Origin: Lachnospiraceae bacterium JLR.KK002
Lineage (GTDB): Bacteria; Bacillota; Clostridia; Lachnospirales; Lachnospiraceae
Direction: 5' to 3'
Length of the DNA stretch: 64,000 nucleotides
Assembly (NCBI GenBank): GCA_036941025.1
Contig: JAYMNP010000001.1
Coordinates: 1,054,001-1,118,000 of the forward strand
The notes beneath the pieces were generated by a model that was given only the letters and a program-made list of their open reading frames with translations, made no database searches and was not told where the DNA came from. The position numbers and the translations under genes are program-made. This document shows positions 8,240 to 15,327 of this stretch, piece after piece; the stretch's first letter is position 1, and the number at the start of each line of letters is the position of its first letter.

Positions 8240-9493
8240 TTATAAATAGCGCTCCTTTTGCTGAACAAGGTATTTTAAGGCTCTCATAAGGGCAGATGAT
8301 TTTATTATACTTTCGCTCTTTTTCACGAAAGTGGCAAAAAATACCTCCTGCCTGATCCGCTCGCTGAGCACAAACCTGAAATCCTGTGCGCTTTCCCTAC
8401 GGTACTTTGAAAATGCTTCATCCTGATATGGCAGCAGTTTCATCGCACAATAAGCTATGTTGATCAGATTAACCAGCATTTCAATCCCTTTCCGGCTGCG
8501 CACCATATAGCTGCATAGTGACCAGAAGGTTTTCTGTTCGTAATAGCTGACTTCTATCTTCCATCTGAATGAGTACAGGAACAAGGGGATGTAATCCATC
8601 CATGCACTCCCCGTCTGGTTCAGGGGGGTCTTTTCCTGCCATGCACAAAAAATCTGCAGCTGTGTGGGGAAAACCGTACTGAAGAACAGGCGCCTGGAAC
8701 CGCCTTCCTTCTCTGTGGCTGTCACATAGGCAAAAACTTCCCTTGTGCCGAAAATATTTGTAAGGACACGGCGCATCCCAATATAATAACCGCCTATTTT
8801 TTCATCCGAAAGTGTAAAATCTTTTTCCGCCGAAAGACGTTTCCCATGTTTTGCAGGCCTGCCCCTTTTTCCGGTCGGCTGCGGGGCAAGGTCATAAAGG
8901 ACAGAGTCATACCTTGCATTTCCGATTAGGCCAAGGTTTGGGTATTCATCCACGACAGAAACCAGATCCCCTTTTGTATACCAGCTGTCGCATAGGATAA
9001 TGACATTCGCCTTTTCCTGTAATTCAGGCATGGCCTGGCGTACCATGGAAGCAGCCAGCTTTAATTTTGACTCTTCTTTCTGCCACATACGGTAGGAAAG
9101 CGGAAACGCCTGGTAAACAATCTTGCCTTTATCCCACATTGGCACACAGAGCATGACACTTACAAAGCAGTGCCCATTCAGGTAGCCGCTGCCGTTGTGC
9201 GCGGAATGGTCAAAGAGTTTTGAGACATCCTCAAATTTCTTTCCATATTTGGGAACAATGGTATCATCCATGCATAAAAAAACGGGCTGCGTCTCTAAGG
9301 ATTTCGGGATTAGTTTCAATGCCATAGATGCTGTTGCATTCATAAACCTGGAATAATCCACTTTGGCATAGGAGCAGGCATAGTAAAAGGCATTCAGGGA
9401 TTTATCTGTTAGCTTTGACAGGAAATGTCTGTAAAGGAAACGGATGGAATCCGCTGACTCCAGTGTCAGTATGGACAGCAGGAGCAGGACCAA
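8240..9493 (-). CDS. IS4-family DDE transposase
   Basis: The visible frame has about 417 residues. DDE motifs are present: CMDDTIVPKYG, ILCDSWYTKG, and the YREK-type signature FRWKIEVSYYEQK characteristic of IS4-like transposases. GKRGRPAKHGKRL is a basic stretch. The start is uncertain: TTG at 9493 is the first listed start, but the frame stays open upstream with family-like sequence (FEACSIPTAETL), so translation probably begins further right. The enzyme cuts and pastes the element through its 15-bp inverted repeats. Confidence 0.85.
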   Translation of the reverse strand: MVLLLLSILTLESADSIRFLYRHFLSKLTDKSLNAFYYACSYAKVDYSRFMNATASMALKLIPKSLETQPVFLCMDDTIVPKYGKKFEDVSKLFDHSAHNGSGYLNGHCFVSVMLCVPMWDKGKIVYQAFPLSYRMWQKEESKLKLAASMVRQAMPELQEKANVIILCDSWYTKGDLVSVVDEYPNLGLIGNARYDSVLYDLAPQPTGKRGRPAKHGKRLSAEKDFTLSDEKIGGYYIGMRRVLTNIFGTREVFAYVTATEKEGGSRRLFFSTVFPTQLQIFCAWQEKTPLNQTGSAWMDYIPLFLYSFRWKIEVSYYEQKTFWSLCSYMVRSRKGIEMLVNLINIAYCAMKLLPYQDEAFSKYRRESAQDFRFVLSERIRQEVFFATFVKKSESIIKSSALMRALKYLVQQKERYL

Positions 9494-9573
9494 TGTCTCG
9501 GCTGTAGGAATGGAACAAGCCTCAAAATAAATGTAAAAATAATGATAAAGTCTACCAATTATAGTTTTTTCGT

Positions 9574-9668
9574 TGTATAATAAGTCTGTCGTACAGGATC
9601 ACTTTCTTTCGTATTTTTTTGTTTGCAAACTTATTATACATCAGAAAGTCCTGTATGACATTTTTTTT
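9574..9668 (+). terminator. Alternating complementary arms (a-b-a'-b') ending in a terminator
   Basis: Arm a (9574-9585, tgtataataagt) pairs perfectly with a' (9629-9640). Arm b (9587-9607) pairs with b' (9643-9660) with one bulge and one mismatch. The order a, b, a', b' means the two helices are either mutually exclusive or form a pseudoknot. The b:b' hairpin is followed by eight T residues (9661-9668) and looks like a rightward intrinsic terminator. It would stop transcription entering the IS from the defence operon and so silence the HEPN gene further. Confidence 0.6.
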
Positions 9669-9693
9669 ATGGAAAAGTTGTAAAGTGGTGTAA

Positions 9694-10365
9694 ATGACAA
9701 ATATGTATAGCCTTAATAGCAATGTAAAGTTTCCAAACATGGAATACTATGATATGGATAAGGCAAGTGATATGGCTTTGTATTTAGCTCATTGTGATTT
9801 TTATCCTTTTAAAAGTGTTATAGAAAATAATAAAATAGCTCTTGATGTAATAGCTGAAAGTTATAGAAAAATAGCAAAAGAAGCTAGAGGTGATAAAGAT
9901 TTTGTAACCGAAGAATGGGCAATGACAAGTGGAGGGTTGCATTCTTGCAGGGTGGATTTATTGACACAATATTCATTGCTTTTAACAATGGTAGCGTTGT
10001 TGGAGGAAGCGGTAAATACTCTTTGTCGATTATATCATGGCATAAAACATTTAGATAAAGAGTTGAAAGATATTAAGGGAAGCGGATTAGAGAGGGCAGC
10101 TAAATACTTAAAAGAAGAAGTCGGCATAATTGGATTTACTGCTGATAAGCAATGGGAATATATTACTGCTATTCGTGACGCTCGGAATATGATTGTACAC
10201 AATGGAGGTAGAATACACAAGGATTTTGAAAAATATGATAAGTTTGGTATTGGCTACAGAGAAGAAGACCATCAACTTTATCTGGAATATGGCGATATAA
10301 TTAAGATGTACGATGCAATTCTTGATTTTATGGATAGAGCTTTTAGGATTGTCCCACAGAGTTGA
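9694..10365 (+). CDS. HEPN-domain protein, cut off from its operon by the IS
   Basis: The protein has 223 residues, beginning in the right copy of the IS target duplication (ATGACA, 9694-9699). The helical protein carries RDARNMIVHNGG at about residues 161-172, matching the Rx4-6H motif of HEPN ribonucleases, which cleave RNA in toxin-antitoxin and abortive-infection systems. Before the insertion it was the last gene after the DUF3732 ATPase, with a GGAGG site now stranded at 8206-8210. The coding sequence is intact, but its ribosome binding site and operon promoter are displaced and a terminator-like structure precedes it. The HEPN call is from the motif and helical pattern. Confidence 0.65.
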   Translation: MTNMYSLNSNVKFPNMEYYDMDKASDMALYLAHCDFYPFKSVIENNKIALDVIAESYRKIAKEARGDKDFVTEEWAMTSGGLHSCRVDLLTQYSLLLTMVALLEEAVNTLCRLYHGIKHLDKELKDIKGSGLERAAKYLKEEVGIIGFTADKQWEYITAIRDARNMIVHNGGRIHKDFEKYDKFGIGYREEDHQLYLEYGDIIKMYDAILDFMDRAFRIVPQS

Positions 10366-10408
10366 TTAAAATGATAAAAAGTGAAGTGTGCTATTTGAAA
10401 AAATTTCG

Positions 10409-10435
10409 ACCCAGAGAAGCAGCGGTAATGTTCCA
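10409..10435 (+). repeat. Attachment-site core, copy 2 (junction of passenger element and ICE)
   Basis: This is an exact copy of the 27-bp core at 2633-2659. It marks the left end of the large ICE. A third copy, joined to the 5' half of cotJC, is expected beyond the right edge of the window. Confidence 0.7.
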
Positions 10436-10618
10436 TTATCACAAAGTAATGAATCATCTGATTTTACAGGCTTTTTAGTATATTCTTTAAAGACTTCGGA
10501 TAAGGTGGTACGGTATGGTGAAAATAATCAAGTTGAGTTTTCGGAACATCCGACAGTGGTTCAACGAGGTAATGAACGTACAATTAACCTTTTGGTATCT
10601 ACTCCCGATGTTGCATAG
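10436..10618 (+). other. Left-end ORF tail of the ICE
   Basis: The frame through the att core (TQRSSGNVPL) continues for about 60 residues to TAG at 10616-10618. It shows GFLVYSLKTSDKVVRYGENN and NERTINLLVSTPDVA, homologous to the tail inside the left end of the passenger element. No ribosome binding site of its own is visible. It is probably the 3' end of a gene completed only in the circular form or in a different integration context. Confidence 0.45.
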
Positions 10619-10644
10619 TTGGACAAGTAAGGTTGGTGAAATTT

Positions 10645-10824
10645 ATGAGAGAAAAGAAAGTCCATTTGTATGTGGATAGCCAAGAACGGAGCATTTTATT
10701 ACATAGCCTTGTGGAGCTGAAAAATCAGCTCATTCAGCAAGGCAGATATACAGACTGCGTTGACGAGCTGATATTCAAAGTCGTAAACGCACCAGTCAAG
10801 AGAATGAAAATTGAATATGTCTAA
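10645..10824 (+). CDS. Small conserved ICE protein (paralogue of 53906-54103)
   Basis: The protein has 59 residues from the ATG at 10645 (MREKKVHLYVDSQERSILLH). The frame is open to a TTG at 10633, but the ATG start matches the paralogue. A second copy of this family lies upstream of the coupling protein (MKEERYHLALDKYDKNIVLN), sharing the pattern hydrophobic-L-x-L...D-E-L-I...V-A/N-x-A-P-x-K. Function unknown. It has no membrane segment and no Cys pair. Confidence 0.6.
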   Translation: MREKKVHLYVDSQERSILLHSLVELKNQLIQQGRYTDCVDELIFKVVNAPVKRMKIEYV

Positions 10825-10836
10825 GGCACATCACAG

Positions 10837-10880
10837 AGCCGCTTATTCTTATTGATTTTTAAGAGTAAGTGGCTTTTTTG
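10837..10880 (+). terminator. Terminator before parA
   Basis: A 14-bp stem, AGCCGCTTATTCTT (10837-10850) with AAGAGTAAGTGGCT (10861-10874), contains two G:U-type pairs and is followed by TTTTTT. A second small inverted repeat, TAGCCAC/GTGGCTA, lies at 10901-10907 and 10917-10923, just before the parA ribosome binding site, and may be an operator. Confidence 0.6.
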
Positions 10881-10950
10881 CGTTCTCTGGTACTCTTACA
10901 TAGCCACCTTGACAAAGTGGCTAAATCTATGCGAAAGGAGGACGCACCCT

Positions 10951-11778
10951 ATGTCAAATTGCAAAGTAATCGCTTTAACCAATCAGAAAGGCGGCGTTGG
11001 AAAGACCACCACGGCGGTCAATCTGGGCGTGGCTCTGGCACAGCAGGGCAAAAAGGTACTGCTTATTGATGCCGATGCACAGGCAAATTTAACCATGTCG
11101 CTCGGTTACAGCCGACCAGACGACTTGCCCGATACGCTCTCCACCATCATGCAGGACATCATTGACGATAAACCTGTCGATGTTTCCAGAAGCATCCTGC
11201 ACCATGACGAGGGCGTTGACCTGCTCCCGTCCAACATTGAGCTGTCGGGGCTGGAAGTAAGGCTGATTAACGCCATAAGCCGTGAAAGCGTGCTGAAAAC
11301 CTGCATCAACGAGGTAAAAAAGAATTATGATACTGTCCTTGTTGACTGTATGCCGAGCTTGGGTATGCTGACAATCAACGCTCTTGCGGCTGCTGACAGC
11401 GTGGTTATCCCGACACAGCCCCATTATCTTTCCGCCAAAGGCTTAGAGCTGTTGCTTCGCTCCGTGTCTAAAGTGAAACGGCAAATCAACCCACACCTGC
11501 GGATTGACGGCATCCTTATGACGATGGTAATGCCACGCACGAACATCTCTAAGGAAATCACGGCAACGGTAAAAAGTGCCTACGGGCAGAGAATCAAGGT
11601 ATTCGACGCACAGATACCCCACTCCATCCGTGCCGTGGAAGCCACCGCAGAGGGAAAGAGCATTTTTGCCTACGACAAAGGCGGCAAAGTAGCCGCCGCT
11701 TACGAGCAGTTCGGAAAGGAGGTGGCAGAGCTTGGCGAGAAACAGAGGAAGCAAAATCGAGCTGACCGCATACGATGA
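10951..11778 (+). CDS. parA: ParA-family partition ATPase of the ICE
   Basis: The ATG at 10951 sits after AAAGGAGG and gives 275 residues. The deviant Walker A KGGVGKTT lies at about 13-20, LIDADAQ at about 38-44 and the Walker B-type VLVDCMPSLGM at about 128-138. ParA/Soj proteins drive segregation of plasmids and excised ICEs together with ParB bound at centromere sites. parB starts inside the last 47 bases of parA, so the two are translationally coupled. ParA looks intact, but its partner is split by a transposon. Confidence 0.92.
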   Translation: MSNCKVIALTNQKGGVGKTTTAVNLGVALAQQGKKVLLIDADAQANLTMSLGYSRPDDLPDTLSTIMQDIIDDKPVDVSRSILHHDEGVDLLPSNIELSGLEVRLINAISRESVLKTCINEVKKNYDTVLVDCMPSLGMLTINALAAADSVVIPTQPHYLSAKGLELLLRSVSKVKRQINPHLRIDGILMTMVMPRTNISKEITATVKSAYGQRIKVFDAQIPHSIRAVEATAEGKSIFAYDKGGKVAAAYEQFGKEVAELGEKQRKQNRADRIR

Positions 11779-11960
11779 CCTCTTTGAAACGGACGAGAGC
11801 CGTGCGGAAGTGAATCTAAGCAAGATTAGGGAAATCCCGATTGCGGAGATTGACGAGTTTCCAGACCACCCGTTCAAGGTCTTAATGGACGAGGACATGG
11901 AGCAGCTTGTGGACAGCGTAAGGCGGAGCGGCGTGATGACCCCTGCCACAGTCCGCCAGA
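11732..11960 (+). pseudogene. parB: ParB of the ICE, N-terminal part (split by transposon)
   Basis: A TTG start at 11732 follows AAGGAGG at 11716-11722. About 76 residues of ParB N-terminus are present (IREIPIAEIDEFPDHPFKVL, DSVRRSGVMTPATVRQ), after which the TnpX-type transposon begins and gives a stop at 11963-11965. The remainder is at 24550-25271. Joining the two at the GA dinucleotide (11959-11960 with 24548-24549) restores ...TPATVRQ-KEDGRYELISGHRR in frame. Confidence 0.9.
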
Positions 11961-12016
11961 TGTAGGACGGATTTTGCGGACATTCAAAATAAAAAAGAAT
12001 GTGGAGGTAACAGACA

Positions 12017-12391
12017 ATGGCAAAATCATTATTTGAGGAACTGGGCGGCAAATACGAAAGGCAAGGGGATTATTTGATACCGTGCTTAACTGTACCCGCC
12101 GAAGAAGAACAGGCAATAGGCATCTGGGGGCAACGGCATTTAGATTATCTAAAACAGTACCGTAAAGTTACATACACCAATCTTCTTACAAGCGGCAGGC
12201 TAAACGCCTACCTTGCCGACATCAACAGACAGGCACAGGAACGCTTTGAAAGGCTCATAGAGGGTATGAAACAGGCACAGGGCATAACGGAACAGCTAAA
12301 GGCAGAAAACGCCTTAGAATGGACAGGATGCCTCAATAACATAAGGGCTTGTGCGAGGGAGATTGTGGAAAAGGAAATTATTTTTGCATAA
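12017..12391 (+). CDS. tnpV: Transposon-encoded protein TnpV
   Basis: The protein has 124 residues starting with MAKSLFEELGGKYERQGDYL. It shows the TnpV family pattern: GDYLIPCLTVP, IGIWGQRHLDYLKQY, TYTNLLTSGRLNAYLADIN and ALEWTGCLNNIRACAREIV. TnpV was named in Tn4451; its function is unproven. It is the first gene inside the left end of the transposon, as in relatives. A second TnpV-like protein is encoded out of frame inside the ICE helicase gene (36053-36406). Confidence 0.85.
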   Translation: MAKSLFEELGGKYERQGDYLIPCLTVPAEEEQAIGIWGQRHLDYLKQYRKVTYTNLLTSGRLNAYLADINRQAQERFERLIEGMKQAQGITEQLKAENALEWTGCLNNIRACAREIVEKEIIFA

Positions 12392-12757
12392 ACAGATGAT
12401 TAGTGGCAGGGGGAAATCCTGCCGCTTTTTCTGCTTTAGTTTGTCAGCTTGACAAATAAAGGGTTAAGGAATATAATTAGATTCAGTATTATACAAGGAG
12501 TTAATAAATATGCGGCAAGGTATTCTTAAATAAACTGTCAATTTGATAGTGGGAACAAAAAGTAGCAGTCCCGTTTCACTTTTAATATGGGGCTTAGTTT
12601 TTTGTACCCAGTTTAAGAATACTTTTATCATGTAATTTTATATGCCCGAAAACATATAAGTGTTTTGGGGCTATTGGAGTTATTTACCCAGTGATAGGAG
12701 TATTTATCACTGGGTATTTTTATGCCCTTTTTTGGGTGTTGATAGGAGGAAAATCAC
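12392..12757 (+). promoter_or_regulatory. tet(O) leader region: promoter, leader peptide, attenuator
   Basis: The promoter is TTGACA (12449-12454), 17 bases, TATAAT (12472-12477). A leader ORF follows AAGGAG: ATG at 12510-12512 to TAA at 12531-12533 (MRQGILK). Its 3' half lies in the left arm of a long hairpin (about 12518-12537 with 12609-12626). A terminator follows: ACCCAGTGATA (12686-12696) with TATCACTGGGT (12705-12715) and a T-run to 12721. This matches the tet(M)/tet(O) class of attenuation, in which stalled translation of the leader in tetracycline favours read-through. AGGAGG at 12744-12749 serves tet(O). Confidence 0.8.
12510..12533 (+). CDS. Leader peptide of tet(O)
   Basis: A seven-residue ORF MRQGILK with AAGGAG at 12495-12500. 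Its codons overlap the first arm of the leader hairpin, so ribosome position would decide RNA folding. Regulatory rather than a functional peptide. Confidence 0.6.
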   Translation: MRQGILK

Positions 12758-14677
12758 ATGAAAATAATTAACTTAGGCATTCTGGCTCACGTTGACGCAG
12801 GAAAGACAACATTAACGGAAAGTTTATTGTATACCAGTGGTGCAATTGCAGAACTAGGGAGCGTAGATGAAGGCACAACAAGGACAGATACAATGAATTT
12901 GGAGCGTCAAAGGGGAATCACTATCCAGACAGCAGTGACATCTTTTCAGTGGGAGGATGTAAAAGTCAACATTATAGATACGCCAGGCCATATGGATTTT
13001 TTGGCGGAAGTATACCGTTCTTTATCCGTATTAGACGGAGCAGTATTATTAGTTTCTGCAAAGGATGGCATACAGGCACAGACCCGTATACTGTTTCATG
13101 CACTACAGATAATGAAGATTCCGACAATTTTTTTCATCAATAAAATTGACCAAGAGGGGATTGATTTGCCAATGGTATATCGGGAAATGAAAGCAAAGCT
13201 TTCTTCGGAAATTATAGTGAAGCAAAAGGTTGGGCAGCATCCCCATATAAATGTAACGGACAATGACGATATGGAACAGTGGGATGCGGTAATTATGGGA
13301 AACGATGAACTATTAGAGAAATATATGTCAGGGAAACCGTTTAAAATGTCAGAACTGGAACAGGAAGAAAACAGGAGATTCCAAAACGGAACGTTATTTC
13401 CCGTTTATCACGGAAGCGCTAAAAACAATCTGGGGATTCGGCAGCTTATAGAAGTAATTGCCAGTAAATTTTATTCATCAACGCCTGAAGGTCAATCTGA
13501 ACTATGCGGGCAGGTTTTTAAGATTGAATATTCAGAGAAAAGGCGGCGTTTTGTTTATGTGCGTATATATAGCGGAACATTGCATTTGAGGGATGTTATT
13601 AGAATATCTGAAAAAGAGAAAATAAAAATCACAGAGATGTGTGTTCCGACAAACGGTGAATTATATTCATCCGATACAGCCTGCTCTGGTGATATTGTAA
13701 TTTTACCAAATGATGTTTTGCAGCTAAACAGTATTTTGGGGAACGAAATACTGTTGCCGCAGAGAAAATTTATTGAAAATCCTCTCCCTATGCTCCAAAC
13801 AACGATTGCAGTAAAGAAATCTGAACAGCGGGAAATATTGCTTGGGGCACTTACAGAAATTTCAGATGGCGACCCTCTTTTAAAATATTATGTGGATACT
13901 ACAACGCATGAGATTATACTTTCTTTTTTGGGGAATGTGCAGATGGAAGTCATTTGTGCCATCCTTGAGGAAAAATATCATGTGGAGGCAGAAATAAAAG
14001 AGCCTACTGTTATATATATGGAAAGACCGCTTAGAAAAGCAGAATATACCATCCACATAGAAGTCCCGCCAAATCCTTTCTGGGCTTCTGTCGGGTTGTC
14101 CATAGAGCCGCTCCCTATTGGAAGCGGAGTGCAGTATGAAAGCAGAGTTTCACTTGGATATTTAAATCAATCGTTCCAAAATGCGGTTATGGAGGGGGTT
14201 CTTTATGGCTGCGAGCAGGGGCTGTATGGATGGAAAGTGACAGACTGTAAAATCTGTTTTGAATATGGATTGTATTATAGTCCTGTAAGTACCCCCGCAG
14301 ACTTTCGGCTGCTTTCCCCTATCGTATTGGAGCAGGCTTTAAAAAAAGCAGGGACAGAACTATTAGAGCCATATCTCCACTTTGAAATTTATGCACCGCA
14401 GGAATATCTCTCACGGGCGTATCATGATGCTCCAAGGTATTGTGCAGATATTGTAAGTACTCAGATAAAGAATGACGAGGTCATTCTGAAAGGAGAAATC
14501 CCTGCTAGATGTATTCAAGAATACAGGAACGATTTAACTTATTTCACAAATGGGCAGGGAGTCTGCTTGACAGAGTTAAAAGGATACCAGCCAGCTATTG
14601 GTAAATTTATTTGCCAACCCCGCCGCCCGAATAGCCGTATAGATAAGGTTCGGCATATGTTCCACAAGTTAGCTTAA
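12758..14677 (+). CDS. tet(O): Tet(O) ribosomal protection protein (tetracycline resistance)
   Basis: The protein has 639 residues, full length for Tet(O)/Tet(M)-type proteins. It is an EF-G-like GTPase that binds the 70S ribosome and dislodges tetracycline. G-motifs: AHVDAGKTT at about 10-18, the switch I segment [22 protein letters not shown] at about 74-81, and NKID at about 128-131. The C-terminus ([20 protein letters not shown]) is the conserved domain IV/V end. By recall the sequence matches Tet(O) closely along its whole length and is clearly closer to Tet(O) than to Tet(W) or Tet(M). It is preceded by a full attenuator and followed by a KTR-domain gene. Confidence 0.97.
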   Translation: MKIINLGILAHVDAGKTTLTESLLYTSGAIAELGSVDEGTTRTDTMNLERQRGITIQTAVTSFQWEDVKVNIIDTPGHMDFLAEVYRSLSVLDGAVLLVSAKDGIQAQTRILFHALQIMKIPTIFFINKIDQEGIDLPMVYREMKAKLSSEIIVKQKVGQHPHINVTDNDDMEQWDAVIMGNDELLEKYMSGKPFKMSELEQEENRRFQNGTLFPVYHGSAKNNLGIRQLIEVIASKFYSSTPEGQSELCGQVFKIEYSEKRRRFVYVRIYSGTLHLRDVIRISEKEKIKITEMCVPTNGELYSSDTACSGDIVILPNDVLQLNSILGNEILLPQRKFIENPLPMLQTTIAVKKSEQREILLGALTEISDGDPLLKYYVDTTTHEIILSFLGNVQMEVICAILEEKYHVEAEIKEPTVIYMERPLRKAEYTIHIEVPPNPFWASVGLSIEPLPIGSGVQYESRVSLGYLNQSFQNAVMEGVLYGCEQGLYGWKVTDCKICFEYGLYYSPVSTPADFRLLSPIVLEQALKKAGTELLEPYLHFEIYAPQEYLSRAYHDAPRYCADIVSTQIKNDEVILKGEIPARCIQEYRNDLTYFTNGQGVCLTELKGYQPAIGKFICQPRRPNSRIDKVRHMFHKLA

Positions 14678-14728
14678 CAGCTTGCAAAAGTCATATAAAA
14701 TGAGATTTGAAAGGATTAGAGACTAATT

Positions 14729-14902
14729 ATGATGAAATGCGAATGGATATTGTGTCCTGTTTGTGGGAGCAAAACCCGTAATAAAATTAGGAAGGACACT
14801 GTTTTGGAGAATTATCCCCTTTATTGTCCAAAATGCAGACAAGAAAGATTGATTAAAGTTGACAACTTGAAGATAACTGTCATCAAAGAGCCAGACGCTT
14901 AA
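14729..14902 (+). CDS. Cysteine-rich KTR domain protein
   Basis: A small ORF of 57 residues (alternative ATG at 14732). It holds two Cys-x-x-Cys pairs, CPVCGSKTRNKIRKD and YCPKCRQERLIKV, forming a zinc-ribbon-like module with the KTR motif that gives the family its name. Such genes often follow tet(O), tet(W) and tet(32) and are probably co-transcribed with them; no function is established. It lies 51 bases after tet(O) and just before a strong terminator. Confidence 0.8.
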   Translation: MMKCEWILCPVCGSKTRNKIRKDTVLENYPLYCPKCRQERLIKVDNLKITVIKEPDA

Positions 14903-14907
14903 GACGC

Positions 14908-14955
14908 AGAGCCGATGAAATTGTGGAACAATTCACGAATCATCGGCTCTTTTTG
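14908..14955 (+). terminator. Terminator of the tet(O)-KTR transcript
   Basis: AGAGCCGATGA (14908-14918) pairs with TCATCGGCTCT (14940-14950), followed by TTTT. It is a perfect 11-bp stem directly after the KTR stop. Confidence 0.8.
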
Positions 14956-15327
14956 TTTCGTATTTGAAAGAACAAACTCACCAAATAAAAAAAACGATAT
15001 TCGGGTGGGTTATTTTGTTATACCCTAAATTACCCTCTGAATTTGTTTTTAAATTTGGAGGGATTTTTAGTACCATATAAGTGTAAGAGATAAGGCATAT
15101 CAATAGTGCTTTACCTTCTGCACTTATTTTTTTATGATAAGGGAGTAATTGGTCTGGCGAAGCGATTTTTGGATTAACCACATCCGTCATAAAAACCGTC
15201 AACCATCCCTTATTATAAGCAGTCGTTTAAGCAGGTTGAAACCCGTAAGGTGCTTTCGTGTAACGAACTAAAATGAGTGGTAATAAGTGTGGATGGGACA
15301 ATTACAGATTTATTTTGGAGGTTACAG
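14956..15327 (+). other. Non-coding region before the IS110 transposase, possible IS left end
   Basis: About 370 bases without a supported gene. The part nearest the transposase (about 15190-15327) contains short complementary stretches (accatccc at about 15202, gatggga at about 15293). In the IS110 group the structured bridge RNA is transcribed from the non-coding end beside the recombinase gene, so this stretch is a candidate. The exact IS boundary cannot be set because IS110 elements lack clear inverted repeats. Confidence 0.35.

Larger units (their letters stand above)
8224..9690 (-). mobile_element. IS4-type insertion sequence, 1467 bp
   Basis: The terminal inverted repeats are CACCACTTTACAACT (8224-8238) and its exact reverse complement at 9676-9690. 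They are flanked by a 9-bp direct duplication TAAATGACA (8215-8223 and 9691-9699). One transposase gene lies on the minus strand. The insertion falls exactly at the start codon of the HEPN gene. The intact ends and duplication suggest a recent insertion. Confidence 0.9.
2633..10435. mobile_element. Att-flanked passenger element (CIME-like) carrying defence genes
   Basis: The 7.8-kb segment between the two exact 27-bp repeats holds the AbiE genes, the ABC-3C genes, an IS4-type element and a HEPN gene, but no integrase or excisionase. It lies directly beside the left end of the large ICE, which starts with the second repeat. Both segments begin with homologous ORF tails just inside the repeat. 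This fits tandem accretion, in which an att-flanked element lacking its own recombinase (a cis-mobilizable element, CIME) sits next to an ICE with the same att specificity. Mobility is inferred. Confidence 0.6.

Noticed and set aside
10388..10402. ATG/TTG start for the left-end ORF before the att core
   Set aside because: The sequence before the core belongs to the passenger element, so such a start is an accident of the junction.
14978..15202. Minus-strand frame of 74 codons between the KTR gene and IS110
   Set aside because: No family resemblance and no ribosome binding site; the region is better explained as terminator and IS110 non-coding end.
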